DNA from: an uncultured Pseudomonadota bacterium
GTDB lineage: Bacteria > Pseudomonadota > Alphaproteobacteria > Rs-D84
Direction: 5' to 3'
Length of the DNA stretch: 58,962 nucleotides
Assembly: GCA_902795435.1 (NCBI GenBank)
Contig: CADBLE010000002.1
Span: 1 to 58,962 of the forward strand
Shown here: positions 31,173 to 40,230 of the stretch, one piece after another
Numbering within the stretch: the first letter of the stretch is position 1
Layout: each line of letters starts with the position of its first letter
Notes under the pieces: generated by a model
Databases searched by the model: none
What the model was told of the DNA's origin: nothing
The model's input: only the letters and a program-made list of their open reading frames with translations
Position numbers and translations under genes: made by a program

Positions 31173-32642
31173 TTATTCGCCCATAATTGTTGTTGGACGG
31201 TTGTCAATATTTGCTGATGTTTCAATATGTTTAGCGAGTTGTAATACACGCATATCTGCAAATCTTGGACCAACAACCTGCATACCGAGTGGTAATCCGT
31301 TTTGTGCCAAACCGCATGGAACAGATACCGCAGGAACACCAGCCAAATTCATAGCAACTGTGAATAAATCAAGTGCATAATATTCAAGTGGTGTTAAATC
31401 TGAATCAAGTGGCATCGCAGTTCCTGCACTGGCAGGGCAAACAATTAAATCACATTGTTCGAATGCTGTTCTGAAACTGTCTGCTATCATGCGACGAACG
31501 CGTGCAGCCTGCATGAAATATACTTCGTAAGATTCACTTGATAAAACCGCTGTTCCAATCAACATACGACGTTGAACTTCTTCGCCGAAGCCCGCAGCAC
31601 GTGTCTTTTTATATGTATCGTATGGGCCGTCACCTTCAACACGCAAACCATATCTCATACCGTCATAACGTGCCAGGTTAGAAGATGCTTCCGCTGGGGC
31701 GATAATGTAATATGCCGCCAAGGCGTCCAAAATATTTGGAATTGAAACTTCTACAATTTCTGCACCCATAGATTTCAAATCTGCAATACGTTTTTCAAAC
31801 AGATTTTTCATATCGTCTGAAATTTTTACAGAATTAAATTCTTTGATGATTCCGACTTTCAATTTTTTACCATCACCCAAAATTGGTTGAACTTTTCCGT
31901 CAGAATCAAAATGTGCGTCTGGGGAACTGGTTGAATCTTTATCGTCATGACCCGCCATTGCAGATAACATCAATGCGGCATCATCAACCGTTCTTGCAAT
32001 TGGACCTGGGGTATCTAAACTTGAAGCAAATGCAATACAGCCCCAACGTGAACATAAACCGTATGTTGGTTTCATACCAACAAGGCCGGTCATTGCAGAT
32101 GGAAAACGAATAGAACCACCAGTATCTGTTCCAGTTGCAGCGATAGCAAGACCACCGGCAACAGAACTTGTAGAACCACCAGATGAACCACCAGCGGTTA
32201 AATGTTTTTCAATTTGCCATGGATTGACCGGTGCGCCAAAGAAAGATGTTTTTGAGAAGGTTCCCATTGCGAATTCGTCCAGGTTTGCTTTACCCAATAA
32301 AACAGTTCCGGCATTTATTAAATTTTGTGAAACGGTAGATTCATAATGTGGAACGAAATTTTCCAACATACGTGATGCGGCAGTTGTGCGAATACCACGT
32401 GTCGCAAACAAATCTTTCATTGCGATTGGCATACCGTCCAATGGCAGGGTGTTTCCATTTTTATAACGTTCATCAGATTCCGCAGCATCTTTCAATGCGC
32501 GTTCTGGTGTTGTTGTGATATAGCAATTTAAAGCAGAGCCATATTTTTCAATGCGTTCCAAATATGCATGTGTCAATTCAGTAGCAGAAATAGAACGATT
32601 TTTTAATTTTTCTAATGCTTCTTTGATTGTTAAATTTATCAT
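31173..32642 (-). CDS. gatA: Asp/Glu-tRNA(Asn/Gln) amidotransferase subunit A
   Basis: The 489-residue amidase subunit releases ammonia from glutamine for the transamidation by GatB. The amidase signature is present: PIAMKDLF with the catalytic Lys, and GGSSGGSTSSVAGGLAIAATGTDTGGSIRFPSA, which holds the Ser-cisSer-Lys triad serines. I start it at ATG 32642 (AAGGA 8-9 nt upstream) rather than the TTG two codons earlier. It follows gatC by 17 nt. Confidence 0.96.
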   Translation of the reverse strand: MINLTIKEALEKLKNRSISATELTHAYLERIEKYGSALNCYITTTPERALKDAAESDERYKNGNTLPLDGMPIAMKDLFATRGIRTTAASRMLENFVPHYESTVSQNLINAGTVLLGKANLDEFAMGTFSKTSFFGAPVNPWQIEKHLTAGGSSGGSTSSVAGGLAIAATGTDTGGSIRFPSAMTGLVGMKPTYGLCSRWGCIAFASSLDTPGPIARTVDDAALMLSAMAGHDDKDSTSSPDAHFDSDGKVQPILGDGKKLKVGIIKEFNSVKISDDMKNLFEKRIADLKSMGAEIVEVSIPNILDALAAYYIIAPAEASSNLARYDGMRYGLRVEGDGPYDTYKKTRAAGFGEEVQRRMLIGTAVLSSESYEVYFMQAARVRRMIADSFRTAFEQCDLIVCPASAGTAMPLDSDLTPLEYYALDLFTVAMNLAGVPAVSVPCGLAQNGLPLGMQVVGPRFADMRVLQLAKHIETSANIDNRPTTIMGE

Positions 32643-32659
32643 TTTCAATTCCTTAAATT

Positions 32660-32953
32660 TTATTCGTCCATGATTTTTGGTACTGCGAAATAGCCACGTG
32701 ATACACCCGCATTATCAGGTGTATTTGCCAAAATATCTTCGCGCATATTTGGTTCTGTGACAATGTCTTCACGGCATGGTAAATTATGTTCAGCAGGATT
32801 CAACATAGGTTTTACACCCGTTGTATCTATCTGTTGTAATTTGTCCAACCATTCAACGACAGAATCAATGTTCATTTTTTCCATTTTTTCATCAGATATT
32901 TCAATTTTGATTAAATCTGCGAATTTTTTTAATTGTTGCTTGCTAAATGCCAT
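32660..32953 (-). CDS. gatC: Asp/Glu-tRNA(Asn/Gln) amidotransferase subunit C
   Basis: The 97-residue protein holds GatA and GatB together. Family features are a helical N terminus (KFADLIKIEISDEKM), the LDKLQQIDTTGVKPMLNP segment and the C-terminal RGYFAVPKIMDE. The chosen ATG at 32953 has an AGGA site and gives normal length; a frame to 32977 adds 8 residues. It is the first gene of the gatCAB unit and is divergent from ruvX. Confidence 0.93.
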   Translation of the reverse strand: MAFSKQQLKKFADLIKIEISDEKMEKMNIDSVVEWLDKLQQIDTTGVKPMLNPAEHNLPCREDIVTEPNMREDILANTPDNAGVSRGYFAVPKIMDE

Positions 32954-32990
32954 TTTCAATCCTATATTTATAAACATAAGGAATTATACA

Positions 32991-33437
32991 ATGATTTTAT
33001 CTGATTACAAGGATTTTCCGCATACTGGACGAATTTTAGGACTGGATTGGGGACTGCGTCGTTGCGGGGTTGCGGTGTCAGACGAAAAACGTGATTTCGT
33101 TTTCGTCAGGGACCAAATAAATATCAAAGAACAAGCAGAATTGATATCTGGGGTATTGGATTTGGTGCAAGACGATAAAATCGTTGGAATTGTTATTGGT
33201 TTGCCACTGCATGCAGACGGGACAGATTCAGATACAACGAAAATGGTGCGTCAATTTGCAGACGATTTAAGCAAAAAAACAGATTTACCAATTATCTTTA
33301 TAGAAGAAAATTTAACCAGCGCTATGGCAGAACAAGAAATGACAAAAAAGAGCAGGGTAAAGATAAAAACCGAACTTGATTCTTTATCTGCCAAGATAAT
33401 CTTGGAAAATGCAATTTCTGTGTTGAAAAGAATTTAA
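32991..33437 (+). CDS. ruvX: Holliday-junction resolvase-like protein RuvX/YqgF
   Basis: The 148-residue protein has the RNase-H-like YqgF fold: ILGLDWGLRRCGVAVSD with the first acidic residue, GIVIGLPLHADGTDSD, FIEENLTSAMAE with the second acidic position, and LDSLSAKIILENAI with the third. The usual DERLTS reads EENLTS. YqgF proteins take part in 16S pre-rRNA processing and may resolve junctions. I start it at ATG 32991 with AAGGA upstream; the longer frame covers gatC antisense. Its 3' end overlaps the convergent exporter gene by 4 nt. Confidence 0.88.
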   Translation: MILSDYKDFPHTGRILGLDWGLRRCGVAVSDEKRDFVFVRDQINIKEQAELISGVLDLVQDDKIVGIVIGLPLHADGTDSDTTKMVRQFADDLSKKTDLPIIFIEENLTSAMAEQEMTKKSRVKIKTELDSLSAKIILENAISVLKRI

Positions 33438-34471
33438 TTGCTTTCTTCTGGAATTTTACCGTCGCTGGATAACAATACTGCAATCCATCTGGTTGAAGAA
33501 AATTGTGCGGTTGTGATATAAATTGCAACCAAGATAGGCACGCTGAAAAACATTCCAGCCAATCCCCAAATCATACCCCAGAATACCAAATTGATAAGTA
33601 TTGCCAATGTTGAAATATTCAATGTTTTGCCGGTCAATTTTGGATCAAGAATATTTCCAAATATTGTTTCAACTATAATCAAAGCAATCGCTGTGAACAG
33701 GGCAAGGTGCCATGTGTCGCCACTGATTAAAGCGTACAGAATTGGTAATGCACATGCCAATATAGAACCCAATGTTGGTATGTAATTTAATATGAATATA
33801 ATAAACGCCCAAACAGATGCATATTCCAAACCAATCATTTTCAACAATATATATGCGCTGATTCCAGTAGCGGCAGATATAAATGTTTTTGTGAATAAAT
33901 ATTTTTTCATATTTTCGTCAATACTGTTCAAAATAAAATGTAATTTTTTTGCTTTTGGTGCAGATAATTTAAGAGAATTTATTTTGTTACCAAATGAACT
34001 CTGTTCTATGAACATAAATATTAAATATATGATAACCATACCGGTTGATGTTGCGATTCCGGCCAATGAAGAACCAACGTATGCGGCGGTTTGTGTCAAA
34101 TCTGGCAACATAGACATATCAAATGTGATGCCTGTTTGTTGTGAGATGTATTGTGTAAAAATCAACAATTTTTGCTGTAAGATTGGTGTCGCATTATACA
34201 GTTGTGCCAACATAGGACGTATTTGTGTTGCAAATAAATAAATTACACCAAACACAGATGCAAAAGATAAAACATAAGATAATATGTTAAATGTTTTTGA
34301 TATACCAATATTGCAAGTGGCTTTTTTTGTGCATGGCATTATTCTTCTGTAATATGTGGAAATAGCGTTTAATAAATACCATAAAAATGCGGCGAATAAA
34401 ATTGGTATAAAGATAGAACGGCCAATCCATAAAATAAATATCAAAGATATAAATAATACCAAACTGTGCAT
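33434..34471 (-). CDS. AI-2E family transporter (PerM/YdiK-like)
   Basis: The 345-residue inner-membrane protein has about eight hydrophobic segments and the family pattern: LFAAFLWYLLNAI near the N terminus, a soluble-like middle, and the C-terminal region WAFIIFILNYIPTLGSILACALPI ... VETIFGNILDPKLTGKTLNISTLAILINLVFWGMIWGLAGMFFSVPI. Members export small molecules or act as ion antiporters; the substrate here cannot be told. It sits upstream-to-downstream after sufBC on the same strand (25 nt gap to sufC). Confidence 0.88.
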   Translation of the reverse strand: MHSLVLFISLIFILWIGRSIFIPILFAAFLWYLLNAISTYYRRIMPCTKKATCNIGISKTFNILSYVLSFASVFGVIYLFATQIRPMLAQLYNATPILQQKLLIFTQYISQQTGITFDMSMLPDLTQTAAYVGSSLAGIATSTGMVIIYLIFMFIEQSSFGNKINSLKLSAPKAKKLHFILNSIDENMKKYLFTKTFISAATGISAYILLKMIGLEYASVWAFIIFILNYIPTLGSILACALPILYALISGDTWHLALFTAIALIIVETIFGNILDPKLTGKTLNISTLAILINLVFWGMIWGLAGMFFSVPILVAIYITTAQFSSTRWIAVLLSSDGKIPEESN

Positions 34472-34496
34472 AATGTAACCTCTTGTTTGTATAAGT

Positions 34497-35174
34497 TTAT
34501 TTTATCACAATTTTACCTTTCTCTAAAGTAATTGTTTTTGTTACCCCAATTTTAGATGTAAAATTATCTTGGTGTGAAATGAATATAAATGTTGTGTCTT
34601 TCATTTCATTTATGATGTCTGCGATTTGTTCTTGGACATCTTTATCAGCACCAGAATCAGGTTCGTCCAAAATAGCAATTTTTGGATTTGTTAAAACCAA
34701 TCTCAATAACATTATACGTTTTCTTTCTCCGCCAGAAAAACCAACGTTTACAGAACGATTTAACCATTCTTTTGGTATGTTTAATTTTTCGCGTGCCAAT
34801 TCCAATTTTTCAAGAAATTCACCCATAGATAAATCGTGACCAGTTTCAAAATGTTTGTGTGCAACCATTGAATGTTTCAAGAAAGATAACACTGTCAATC
34901 CAGGAATTTCAGGAACATTTTGCGCGCCTAAAAATATACCTAATAATGCGCGTGTCGTTGCGTTTTCGTTTGTAATATCTTTGCCATCAAAAATGATTTG
35001 ACCGTTATCTATTGTGTATTCAGGATTCCCAGCAATAACATTCACCAATGTAGATTTACCAGAACCGTTATGTCCGGCAATTCTGAACCTGTCGCCATGT
35101 TGGACGGTGATGTTTATGTCTTCTAATAATTTTTTAGAGTCCATTGAAACGGACAAATTTTTAATCTCTAACAT
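34497..35174 (-). CDS. sufC: Fe-S cluster assembly ATPase SufC
   Basis: The 225-residue ABC-type ATPase powers the SufBCD scaffold. Walker A is GHNGSGKST (about 34-42), the Q-loop region is LGAQNVPEIPGLT, the signature is GFSGGERKRIMLL, and Walker B is PKIAILDEPDSGAD, with IFISHQDNF as H-loop. FSGGE and EPDSGAD are typical of SufC rather than transport ABC proteins. It lies 3 nt after sufB. Confidence 0.95.
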   Translation of the reverse strand: MLEIKNLSVSMDSKKLLEDINITVQHGDRFRIAGHNGSGKSTLVNVIAGNPEYTIDNGQIIFDGKDITNENATTRALLGIFLGAQNVPEIPGLTVLSFLKHSMVAHKHFETGHDLSMGEFLEKLELAREKLNIPKEWLNRSVNVGFSGGERKRIMLLRLVLTNPKIAILDEPDSGADKDVQEQIADIINEMKDTTFIFISHQDNFTSKIGVTKTITLEKGKIVIK

Positions 35175-35177
35175 TTT

Positions 35178-36518
35178 TTAATCTTTCTTTAATGCCATTT
35201 GAATAAGTTGTTTTGATTCTACCAAGAATTCCATTGGTAATCTAGTTATTATTGGATTTGCCATTGAACCAATAATCAATGCGATTGCGTCATCTGTTTC
35301 TATGCCACTTTGTTCCAAAAACAGCAGGGCGTCTTTATCTATTGCACCGGTTGTTGCTTCGTGTGATTGTTCGTTTGTTGCGTTATTATGAACGACGGTT
35401 GGGATAGTGTTTGCGATTGCGTTGTTTCCAATAATTCTGCTGTCGCATTTGCAGGCGTTTTTACCGTGTTTGCCATTGAATGCAACCAAACTTCTGAAAG
35501 TTTGTTTGGAATAATCAGTTGCGACCCCATACGAAACAATATTAGATTTTGTATTATCACCAATATGTAACATTTTTGTTCCGGTATCTGCCTGTTGTGT
35601 GCCACGTGTAATAGACAGAGAATAAAAATCACTGTGTGAATTATCGCCGAATAAAATTGTTGATGGATATTTCCATGTCATTGCAGAACCAATTTCAATT
35701 TGTGTCCAATCTAGGCCCGCATTTTTATAACATTTTCCACGTTTTGTTACGAAATTTAATATACCATTTTGTGTATGTTCAGAATCGCTCTTTACGGCGG
35801 AATCGCCCGCATACCAATTTTGTACGGTTGAATATTTTACATACGCGTTGTCTTTGACAACTATCTCTACAACACCGCTGTGTAATTGGTGGTTTGGACG
35901 ACGTGGGGCGCTGCATCCTTCCATATAAGAAAGGGTGGAACCGTCTTCTGCGATAATCAGTGTTCTTTCAAATTGACCAATTTTTGCGGTTTCAATTCTG
36001 AAATAACTGGCCAAATCAATAGGGCATTTTGTGTCTTTTGGAATATAGACAAATGTGCCGTCTGAAAATACCGCCGCGTTTAATGCTGCAAAATAATTGT
36101 CTGTATTTGGAACGACAGACCCCAGATATTGTTTTACTAAATCAGGGTGTTTAATAACGGCTTCGGACAAAGGTAAAAATATTATCCCAAGTTTTTCAAG
36201 TTCAGCGGTATATGATGTATGAACAGATTTACTGTCAATAACTGTATCTGTTGCCATACCAAGCAGGGCGCGTTGTTCTGATTCTGGCAGGCCCATTTTT
36301 TCATAGGTTGATTTTAATTCGCTGTTATCTAATTGTTTTGTTTCGTTGTAATAATTTAATTCATCATAATTTATTGGTTCATAATCTATCTCTGCCCAAT
36401 GTGGTTCTTTCATTTTTAGCCATGCATTGAAAGCGTCCAATCGCCATTGTAATAACCAATCTGGTTCATTACGTTTTGTGGATATTTCACGAATAAGATT
36501 TTCTGATAATTTTGTCAT
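35178..36518 (-). CDS. sufB: Fe-S cluster scaffold SufB
   Basis: The 446-residue scaffold protein builds Fe-S clusters with SufC. Motifs are AAVFSDGTFVYIPKDTKCPIDLASYFRI, EGCSAPRRPNHQLHSGVVEIVV, YSTVQNWY, NFVTKRGKCYKNAGLDWTQIE and TIPTVVHNNATNEQSHEATTGAIDKDAL. It is shorter than E. coli SufB (495) but complete. No sufD is found beside it, so the complex may be SufB2C2, or sufD lies elsewhere. The start overlaps the upstream gene by 4 nt. Confidence 0.95.
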   Translation of the reverse strand: MTKLSENLIREISTKRNEPDWLLQWRLDAFNAWLKMKEPHWAEIDYEPINYDELNYYNETKQLDNSELKSTYEKMGLPESEQRALLGMATDTVIDSKSVHTSYTAELEKLGIIFLPLSEAVIKHPDLVKQYLGSVVPNTDNYFAALNAAVFSDGTFVYIPKDTKCPIDLASYFRIETAKIGQFERTLIIAEDGSTLSYMEGCSAPRRPNHQLHSGVVEIVVKDNAYVKYSTVQNWYAGDSAVKSDSEHTQNGILNFVTKRGKCYKNAGLDWTQIEIGSAMTWKYPSTILFGDNSHSDFYSLSITRGTQQADTGTKMLHIGDNTKSNIVSYGVATDYSKQTFRSLVAFNGKHGKNACKCDSRIIGNNAIANTIPTVVHNNATNEQSHEATTGAIDKDALLFLEQSGIETDDAIALIIGSMANPIITRLPMEFLVESKQLIQMALKKD

Positions 36519-37057
36519 TTATCTGAATTTGCTAATGCTTGTGCCTGAGCAAAAAATGTCAAAGATTGCCCCAGCAAACCATCTGTGAAAGTTGTTGATA
36601 ATATTCCGTCTTTATCGGTGTTTGCCATGTGCTGTAAAAATTGATTAGCACGATTTAAATAATGGCTGATAGAACGCGAAATATTTGTGTCTAATTTTAT
36701 TGAACGACGCAATTTTTCCAAAACAAATGGGTTTTTGTCGTATTCGTCCATAATTCCACCCAAAGCGCGCCATAATGGGTGTTCGGATGTAGAGCGGGGC
36801 ATAACATCTATTGCCGCCATAACAGGGATTAAATCTTGTAATAAATCTTGATATATGATTTCCGCTTTGTCGGTGGTTTCGTTTACAGCAATTTTGTTTT
36901 TCAATACATTTTTGATTGCAACCAATAATTCAGCGTGTTGTTTTGTTGCGCGTGCTAACAAATTTATTTTTTTGTTTAACACAAAAATCATAACAAAAGT
37001 CATGATTACAAACAATGAAGATGCTGATACAGTTATAAAAATCCAAATGTTTTCCAT
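36515..37057 (-). CDS. membrane-anchored protein of unknown function coupled to sufB
   Basis: The 180-residue product has an N-terminal transmembrane helix (about 5-28, WIFITVSASSLFVIMTFVMIFVL) and a soluble, mostly helical part (Leu/Ala/Asn-rich, about 33-180). Its stop overlaps the sufB start (ATGA), so it is translated together with the Fe-S scaffold genes. The ribosome site GAGGT precedes the ATG. I recognise no family; a link to Fe-S assembly is only positional. Confidence 0.6.
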   Translation of the reverse strand: MENIWIFITVSASSLFVIMTFVMIFVLNKKINLLARATKQHAELLVAIKNVLKNKIAVNETTDKAEIIYQDLLQDLIPVMAAIDVMPRSTSEHPLWRALGGIMDEYDKNPFVLEKLRRSIKLDTNISRSISHYLNRANQFLQHMANTDKDGILSTTFTDGLLGQSLTFFAQAQALANSDK

Positions 37058-37166
37058 GTGTTATACCTCAAAATTAGTGTTCTTGTCAGATATACTATAA
37101 CATGTTTTATCGATTCGTGCGATTTCAAGATAAAGATTTTTTTTGTTTTATTTTTGTTTTTTAACC

Positions 37167-37195
37167 TTGCACAGATTCGGTCAAATTGTTATAAT
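37167..37195 (+). promoter_or_regulatory. promoter of the TcpQ-secretin unit
   Basis: TTGCAC (37167-37172), a 17-nt spacer and TATAAT (37190-37195) form a near-consensus promoter. The spacer holds GATTC (37174-37178), a GANTC site, which in alphaproteobacteria is the CcrM methylation target. Confidence 0.7.
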
Positions 37196-37227
37196 TGAGT
37201 ATAATAATTAAAAGGAAAGGAATAAAA

Positions 37228-38151
37228 ATGTTTCGTAAAATTTTGGCTTTTGTGGTTATGGCCGGTGTTTCTGGGGGGGTAATGGCTGAAAATATACCTC
37301 AATCCGTAACGTCAGAAGTGTTTTATTCACAGGATATGGAAACAGAAACTGTTCAGGAACCACAATATGTTGAATTTGCAGAACCTGAATATGTAGAACC
37401 AGAAATGGTTCAAGAAATTGAACCTGTGTGGCCAATGGCTGGTTCTGATGCGGATGTTGAAATTGCATGCGAAGATGGTGATTGTGATAAACACAGCAAT
37501 TCCAAAATTGTTACAAAATTAGGTTCTGGTTTGATAATCGAAAATAATATCAATACCAAGGGAACAGGTTGGTCTGGTGGCCCAAATATCATTAATGACG
37601 CACCAATTCCTGCGGGATTTGATTATGAATGTTCTAACGAAGCAGAAATGCCTTTGATGCGTCGTGAAATGATGGAAGATGATGGTGGAACAGTGTTGGC
37701 TGTATCACGTAGCCCACGTAAAATGTGTAATAAATCTGGTGATTCTTATGCTGTATTTGCAGAAAAAGCAGGTTTTTCAAATGAAGTAAAAACTTGTGAT
37801 TCTAAAACAGTTTCTGAAACAACAATTCAAGATTCAAGACAAGAAATAGTTGTCCAAGAATATGTTGATGCAGAAGAAAAAGCCGAAGCACAAAATCAAG
37901 TTCGTTCGTGGGTTGTTGCAAACGGACAAACATTGCGCCAGGTTTTGCAATCTTGGTGTGATAAAGAAGGTTGGGATTTGGTTTGGACATCTTCTCGTGA
38001 ATATCCAATAGAAGCCAGTGCAGTATTCAAAGGACGTTTCATAGATGTTGCATCTGCTTTGATACGTAATTTTGAACGTGCTACACCAATTCCTTATGCA
38101 AAATTTTACAAAGGTAACCGTGTAGTTGTTGTTTCTACAAACGAAGAATAA
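37228..38151 (+). CDS. secreted TcpQ-domain protein
   Basis: The 307-residue protein has a signal peptide (1-19, GGVMAEN). An acidic, repeat-like segment (about 20-65, QYVEFAEPEYVEPEMVQEI) leads to a variable middle. The C terminus (about 225-307) matches the TcpQ/toxin-coregulated-pilus domain: VVANGQTLRQVLQSWCDKEGWDLVWTS, FKGRFIDVASALIRNF, IPYAKFYKGNRVVVV. TcpQ-like proteins are periplasmic and stabilise or target the secretin of type IVb pili; this one precedes a secretin gene by 35 nt. I chose ATG 37228 for its AAAGGAAAGGAA site. Confidence 0.82.
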   Translation: MFRKILAFVVMAGVSGGVMAENIPQSVTSEVFYSQDMETETVQEPQYVEFAEPEYVEPEMVQEIEPVWPMAGSDADVEIACEDGDCDKHSNSKIVTKLGSGLIIENNINTKGTGWSGGPNIINDAPIPAGFDYECSNEAEMPLMRREMMEDDGGTVLAVSRSPRKMCNKSGDSYAVFAEKAGFSNEVKTCDSKTVSETTIQDSRQEIVVQEYVDAEEKAEAQNQVRSWVVANGQTLRQVLQSWCDKEGWDLVWTSSREYPIEASAVFKGRFIDVASALIRNFERATPIPYAKFYKGNRVVVVSTNEE

Positions 38152-38186
38152 AGATAGGCTGTGTTTTCGTACAGGAGAGAAAAAGT

Positions 38187-39791
38187 ATGAAAAAATATTT
38201 TAATTTGTATTTTGTTATTGCTTTGATGGGTGGGGTGCTTGCTGGGTGCACATTGCGTGAATCTGCCAAGGTATCTGCAAGTGTTGACCAGAATTTCGTC
38301 AATGCGTATGAGGCATTTGAAATGGCAAAGAACCCACGTGCCAAGGTCGCAAGTGGTGATACGGTTTCAACATCAGAAGGTGTTTGGTTGGGTAATAAAT
38401 CAACATTGTTGGAACATAAAAACAATTTGCCTGCAAAATATGAATCGGACACAGGTATAACAATATTATTAAATGAACCTGTGACATTACAGGTTTTGGC
38501 AAATGATATCAATTCTATAACTGGTATCCCTGTAAAAATAGACAGCCAGGTTGATTCTGAAAAATTGAAAAAGACAGTTGATGTTGCTTATACTGGTAAA
38601 TTGTCTGGTTTGTTGTCACAAATTGCAACTGATTTAGATTTGTTGTGGTATTATGACAAAGATTCAATTGTTTTCTATGAAACAGAAACCAGAACATATA
38701 CATTATATGCACTGGGAACGGATGTTTCATATCAATCTTCTGTCCAAACAGATGATGGAAATCATGTTTCTTTGGAATCTACATTGAAAGAATGGGACGA
38801 AGTAGAAGCAACGATAAATTCTATTATAAATGGTTCTAAAAATGCACAATTCACAGTATCACGCAGTTTGGGTACAATTACAGTAACTGCGGCGCCATCT
38901 GTGTTGGCACGTGTTTCTGAATATATTTCAAAACAAAATAAACGTTTGTCTCAATTGGTTACAATTGATGTCAAGGTTTTACAGGTTTCATTATCTAATG
39001 AATCTGCATTTGGGTTAAATTTGGCTGCAGCTATCAATTCTGCATCTGGATTGAATATTGTTGCAAATCCAAAAAACAATCTTGCTACAACAGAAGCTTC
39101 TTCTATGAATATAGCGGTGTTATCTAATAAAGTAGCGGAAGCGGCAACTGGTATTGCAAATACATATCCAGACCAAAAAATTATGAATGGTTCTTTATCT
39201 CGTGTTGCGGGGTCAAATGCATTGGTAGAAGCATTGGCAAAGCAGGGCAAGGTATCATTGGTCACAAATGTTGGTGTTACAACACGTAATAATCGTGTTG
39301 CACCTGTGACAAACACCAGAACAACGGGTTATATCAAACGTTTTGAATCACGTAATTTCACAACTGTTGAATCAAGTACCGTTGATCAAGATGATTTGGA
39401 AACTGGTTTTTCAATGCAATTATTACCAAACATTTTGGAAAATGGAAAAATCTTGCTGTTGTTCAAAATGTCTGTTCGTGAATTGTTAAAGATGTCAACC
39501 CAAACAATTGGTGAAGTTACATTGCAATTACCAGAGGTTGAAGAACGTTCATTCATGCAAGAAGTTATCATGGAATCTGGACAAATGTTGGTTGTGTCTG
39601 GATTTGAAAAACAAAAGAACGATGATACAAGATATGGCCTTGGTGATGCTGACTTTATGGCATTGTCTGGTTCTCGTGAGGCCCAGGCGTCTCGTGAAGT
39701 ATTGGTTGTTATCTTGACGCCTCAGGTTCTGGTCAGCCCGATGGATGCGGAACGCAGTATCCAACAGCATTGGGGTGCCCCATTAAATTAA
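38187..39791 (+). CDS. lipoprotein secretin of the type IVb pilus family (PilN/BfpB-like)
   Basis: The 534-residue protein forms an outer-membrane channel. A lipoprotein signal (GVLAGC, Cys 20) is followed by N-domains (about 90-225, ITILLNEPVTLQVLANDINSITGIPVKI; FTVSRSLGTITVTAAPSVLARVSEYI) and a secretin core (about 250-515) with TIDVKVLQVSLSNESAFGLNL, KQGKVSLVTNVGVTTRNN and LVVSGFEKQK. The lipidated N terminus and the TcpQ neighbour point to the type IVb pilus/PilN group rather than PilQ or GspD. Partners such as pilus ATPases are not in this window. A terminator follows. Confidence 0.87.
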   Translation: MKKYFNLYFVIALMGGVLAGCTLRESAKVSASVDQNFVNAYEAFEMAKNPRAKVASGDTVSTSEGVWLGNKSTLLEHKNNLPAKYESDTGITILLNEPVTLQVLANDINSITGIPVKIDSQVDSEKLKKTVDVAYTGKLSGLLSQIATDLDLLWYYDKDSIVFYETETRTYTLYALGTDVSYQSSVQTDDGNHVSLESTLKEWDEVEATINSIINGSKNAQFTVSRSLGTITVTAAPSVLARVSEYISKQNKRLSQLVTIDVKVLQVSLSNESAFGLNLAAAINSASGLNIVANPKNNLATTEASSMNIAVLSNKVAEAATGIANTYPDQKIMNGSLSRVAGSNALVEALAKQGKVSLVTNVGVTTRNNRVAPVTNTRTTGYIKRFESRNFTTVESSTVDQDDLETGFSMQLLPNILENGKILLLFKMSVRELLKMSTQTIGEVTLQLPEVEERSFMQEVIMESGQMLVVSGFEKQKNDDTRYGLGDADFMALSGSREAQASREVLVVILTPQVLVSPMDAERSIQQHWGAPLN

Positions 39792-39800
39792 AGAAATCAA

Positions 39801-39824
39801 AACCCCGATTTTTATCGGGGTTTC
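39801..39824 (+). terminator. rho-independent terminator of the secretin gene
   Basis: AACCCCGAT pairs with ATCGGGGTT around a short T loop, followed by TTTCTTG. Confidence 0.85.
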
Positions 39825-39852
39825 TTGTATAATATAATAAGTATTTATAAAA

Positions 39853-39878
39853 AAAACCGTCCGATTGGACGGTTTTTT
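39853..39878 (-). terminator. terminator of rpsT
   Basis: AAACCGTCC pairs with GGACGGTTT around GATT. On the minus strand a long T tract follows the stem, so it terminates rpsT; on the plus strand it backs up the secretin terminator. Confidence 0.85.
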
Positions 39879-39896
39879 AATTAGATAAAAGTTTCA

Positions 39897-40157
39897 TTAA
39901 GCAATTTTTGCAACTTTCTTTGCAAGACGAGCAACTTTTCTTGAAGCAGTTTTCTTTGGCATTGTTTTGCCTGCTGCTTTCATGATTTTGCTTTCTGCAC
40001 TGCGAACAGCTGCAACTGCGGCTGCTTTATCGCCAGATTCGATTGCTTTCAATGCTTTCTTTGTTTCTGTTTTAACAGCGCTACGACGTGCAGTATTGAT
40101 TGCATTCTTTTTTGCTGTTACCAAAATTCTTTTATCGCATGATTTATGATTAGCCAC
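39897..40157 (-). CDS. rpsT: 30S ribosomal protein S20
   Basis: The 86-residue basic protein binds 16S rRNA. The sequence starts with GTG (MANHKSCDKRILVTAKKNAINTARRSAVKTETKKAL) and shows the S20 pattern of alternating Lys/Arg and Ala helices, ending RKVARLAKKVAKIA. AAGGAAA is the ribosome site, spaced 5-6 nt from the GTG. It is transcribed alone. Confidence 0.95.
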   Translation of the reverse strand: MANHKSCDKRILVTAKKNAINTARRSAVKTETKKALKAIESGDKAAAVAAVRSAESKIMKAAGKTMPKKTASRKVARLAKKVAKIA

Positions 40158-40230
40158 TTTATTTTCCTTTTATTTTGTTCAGCTTTATGATATTTTATAA
40201 AAAAGAAACAGAAAATCAAGGAAAAATAAC

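Noticed and set aside
31028-31339. 103-codon minus-strand frame across tRNA-Phe
   Set aside because: It reads through the antisense of a tRNA and into gatA in another frame; the tRNA explains the region.
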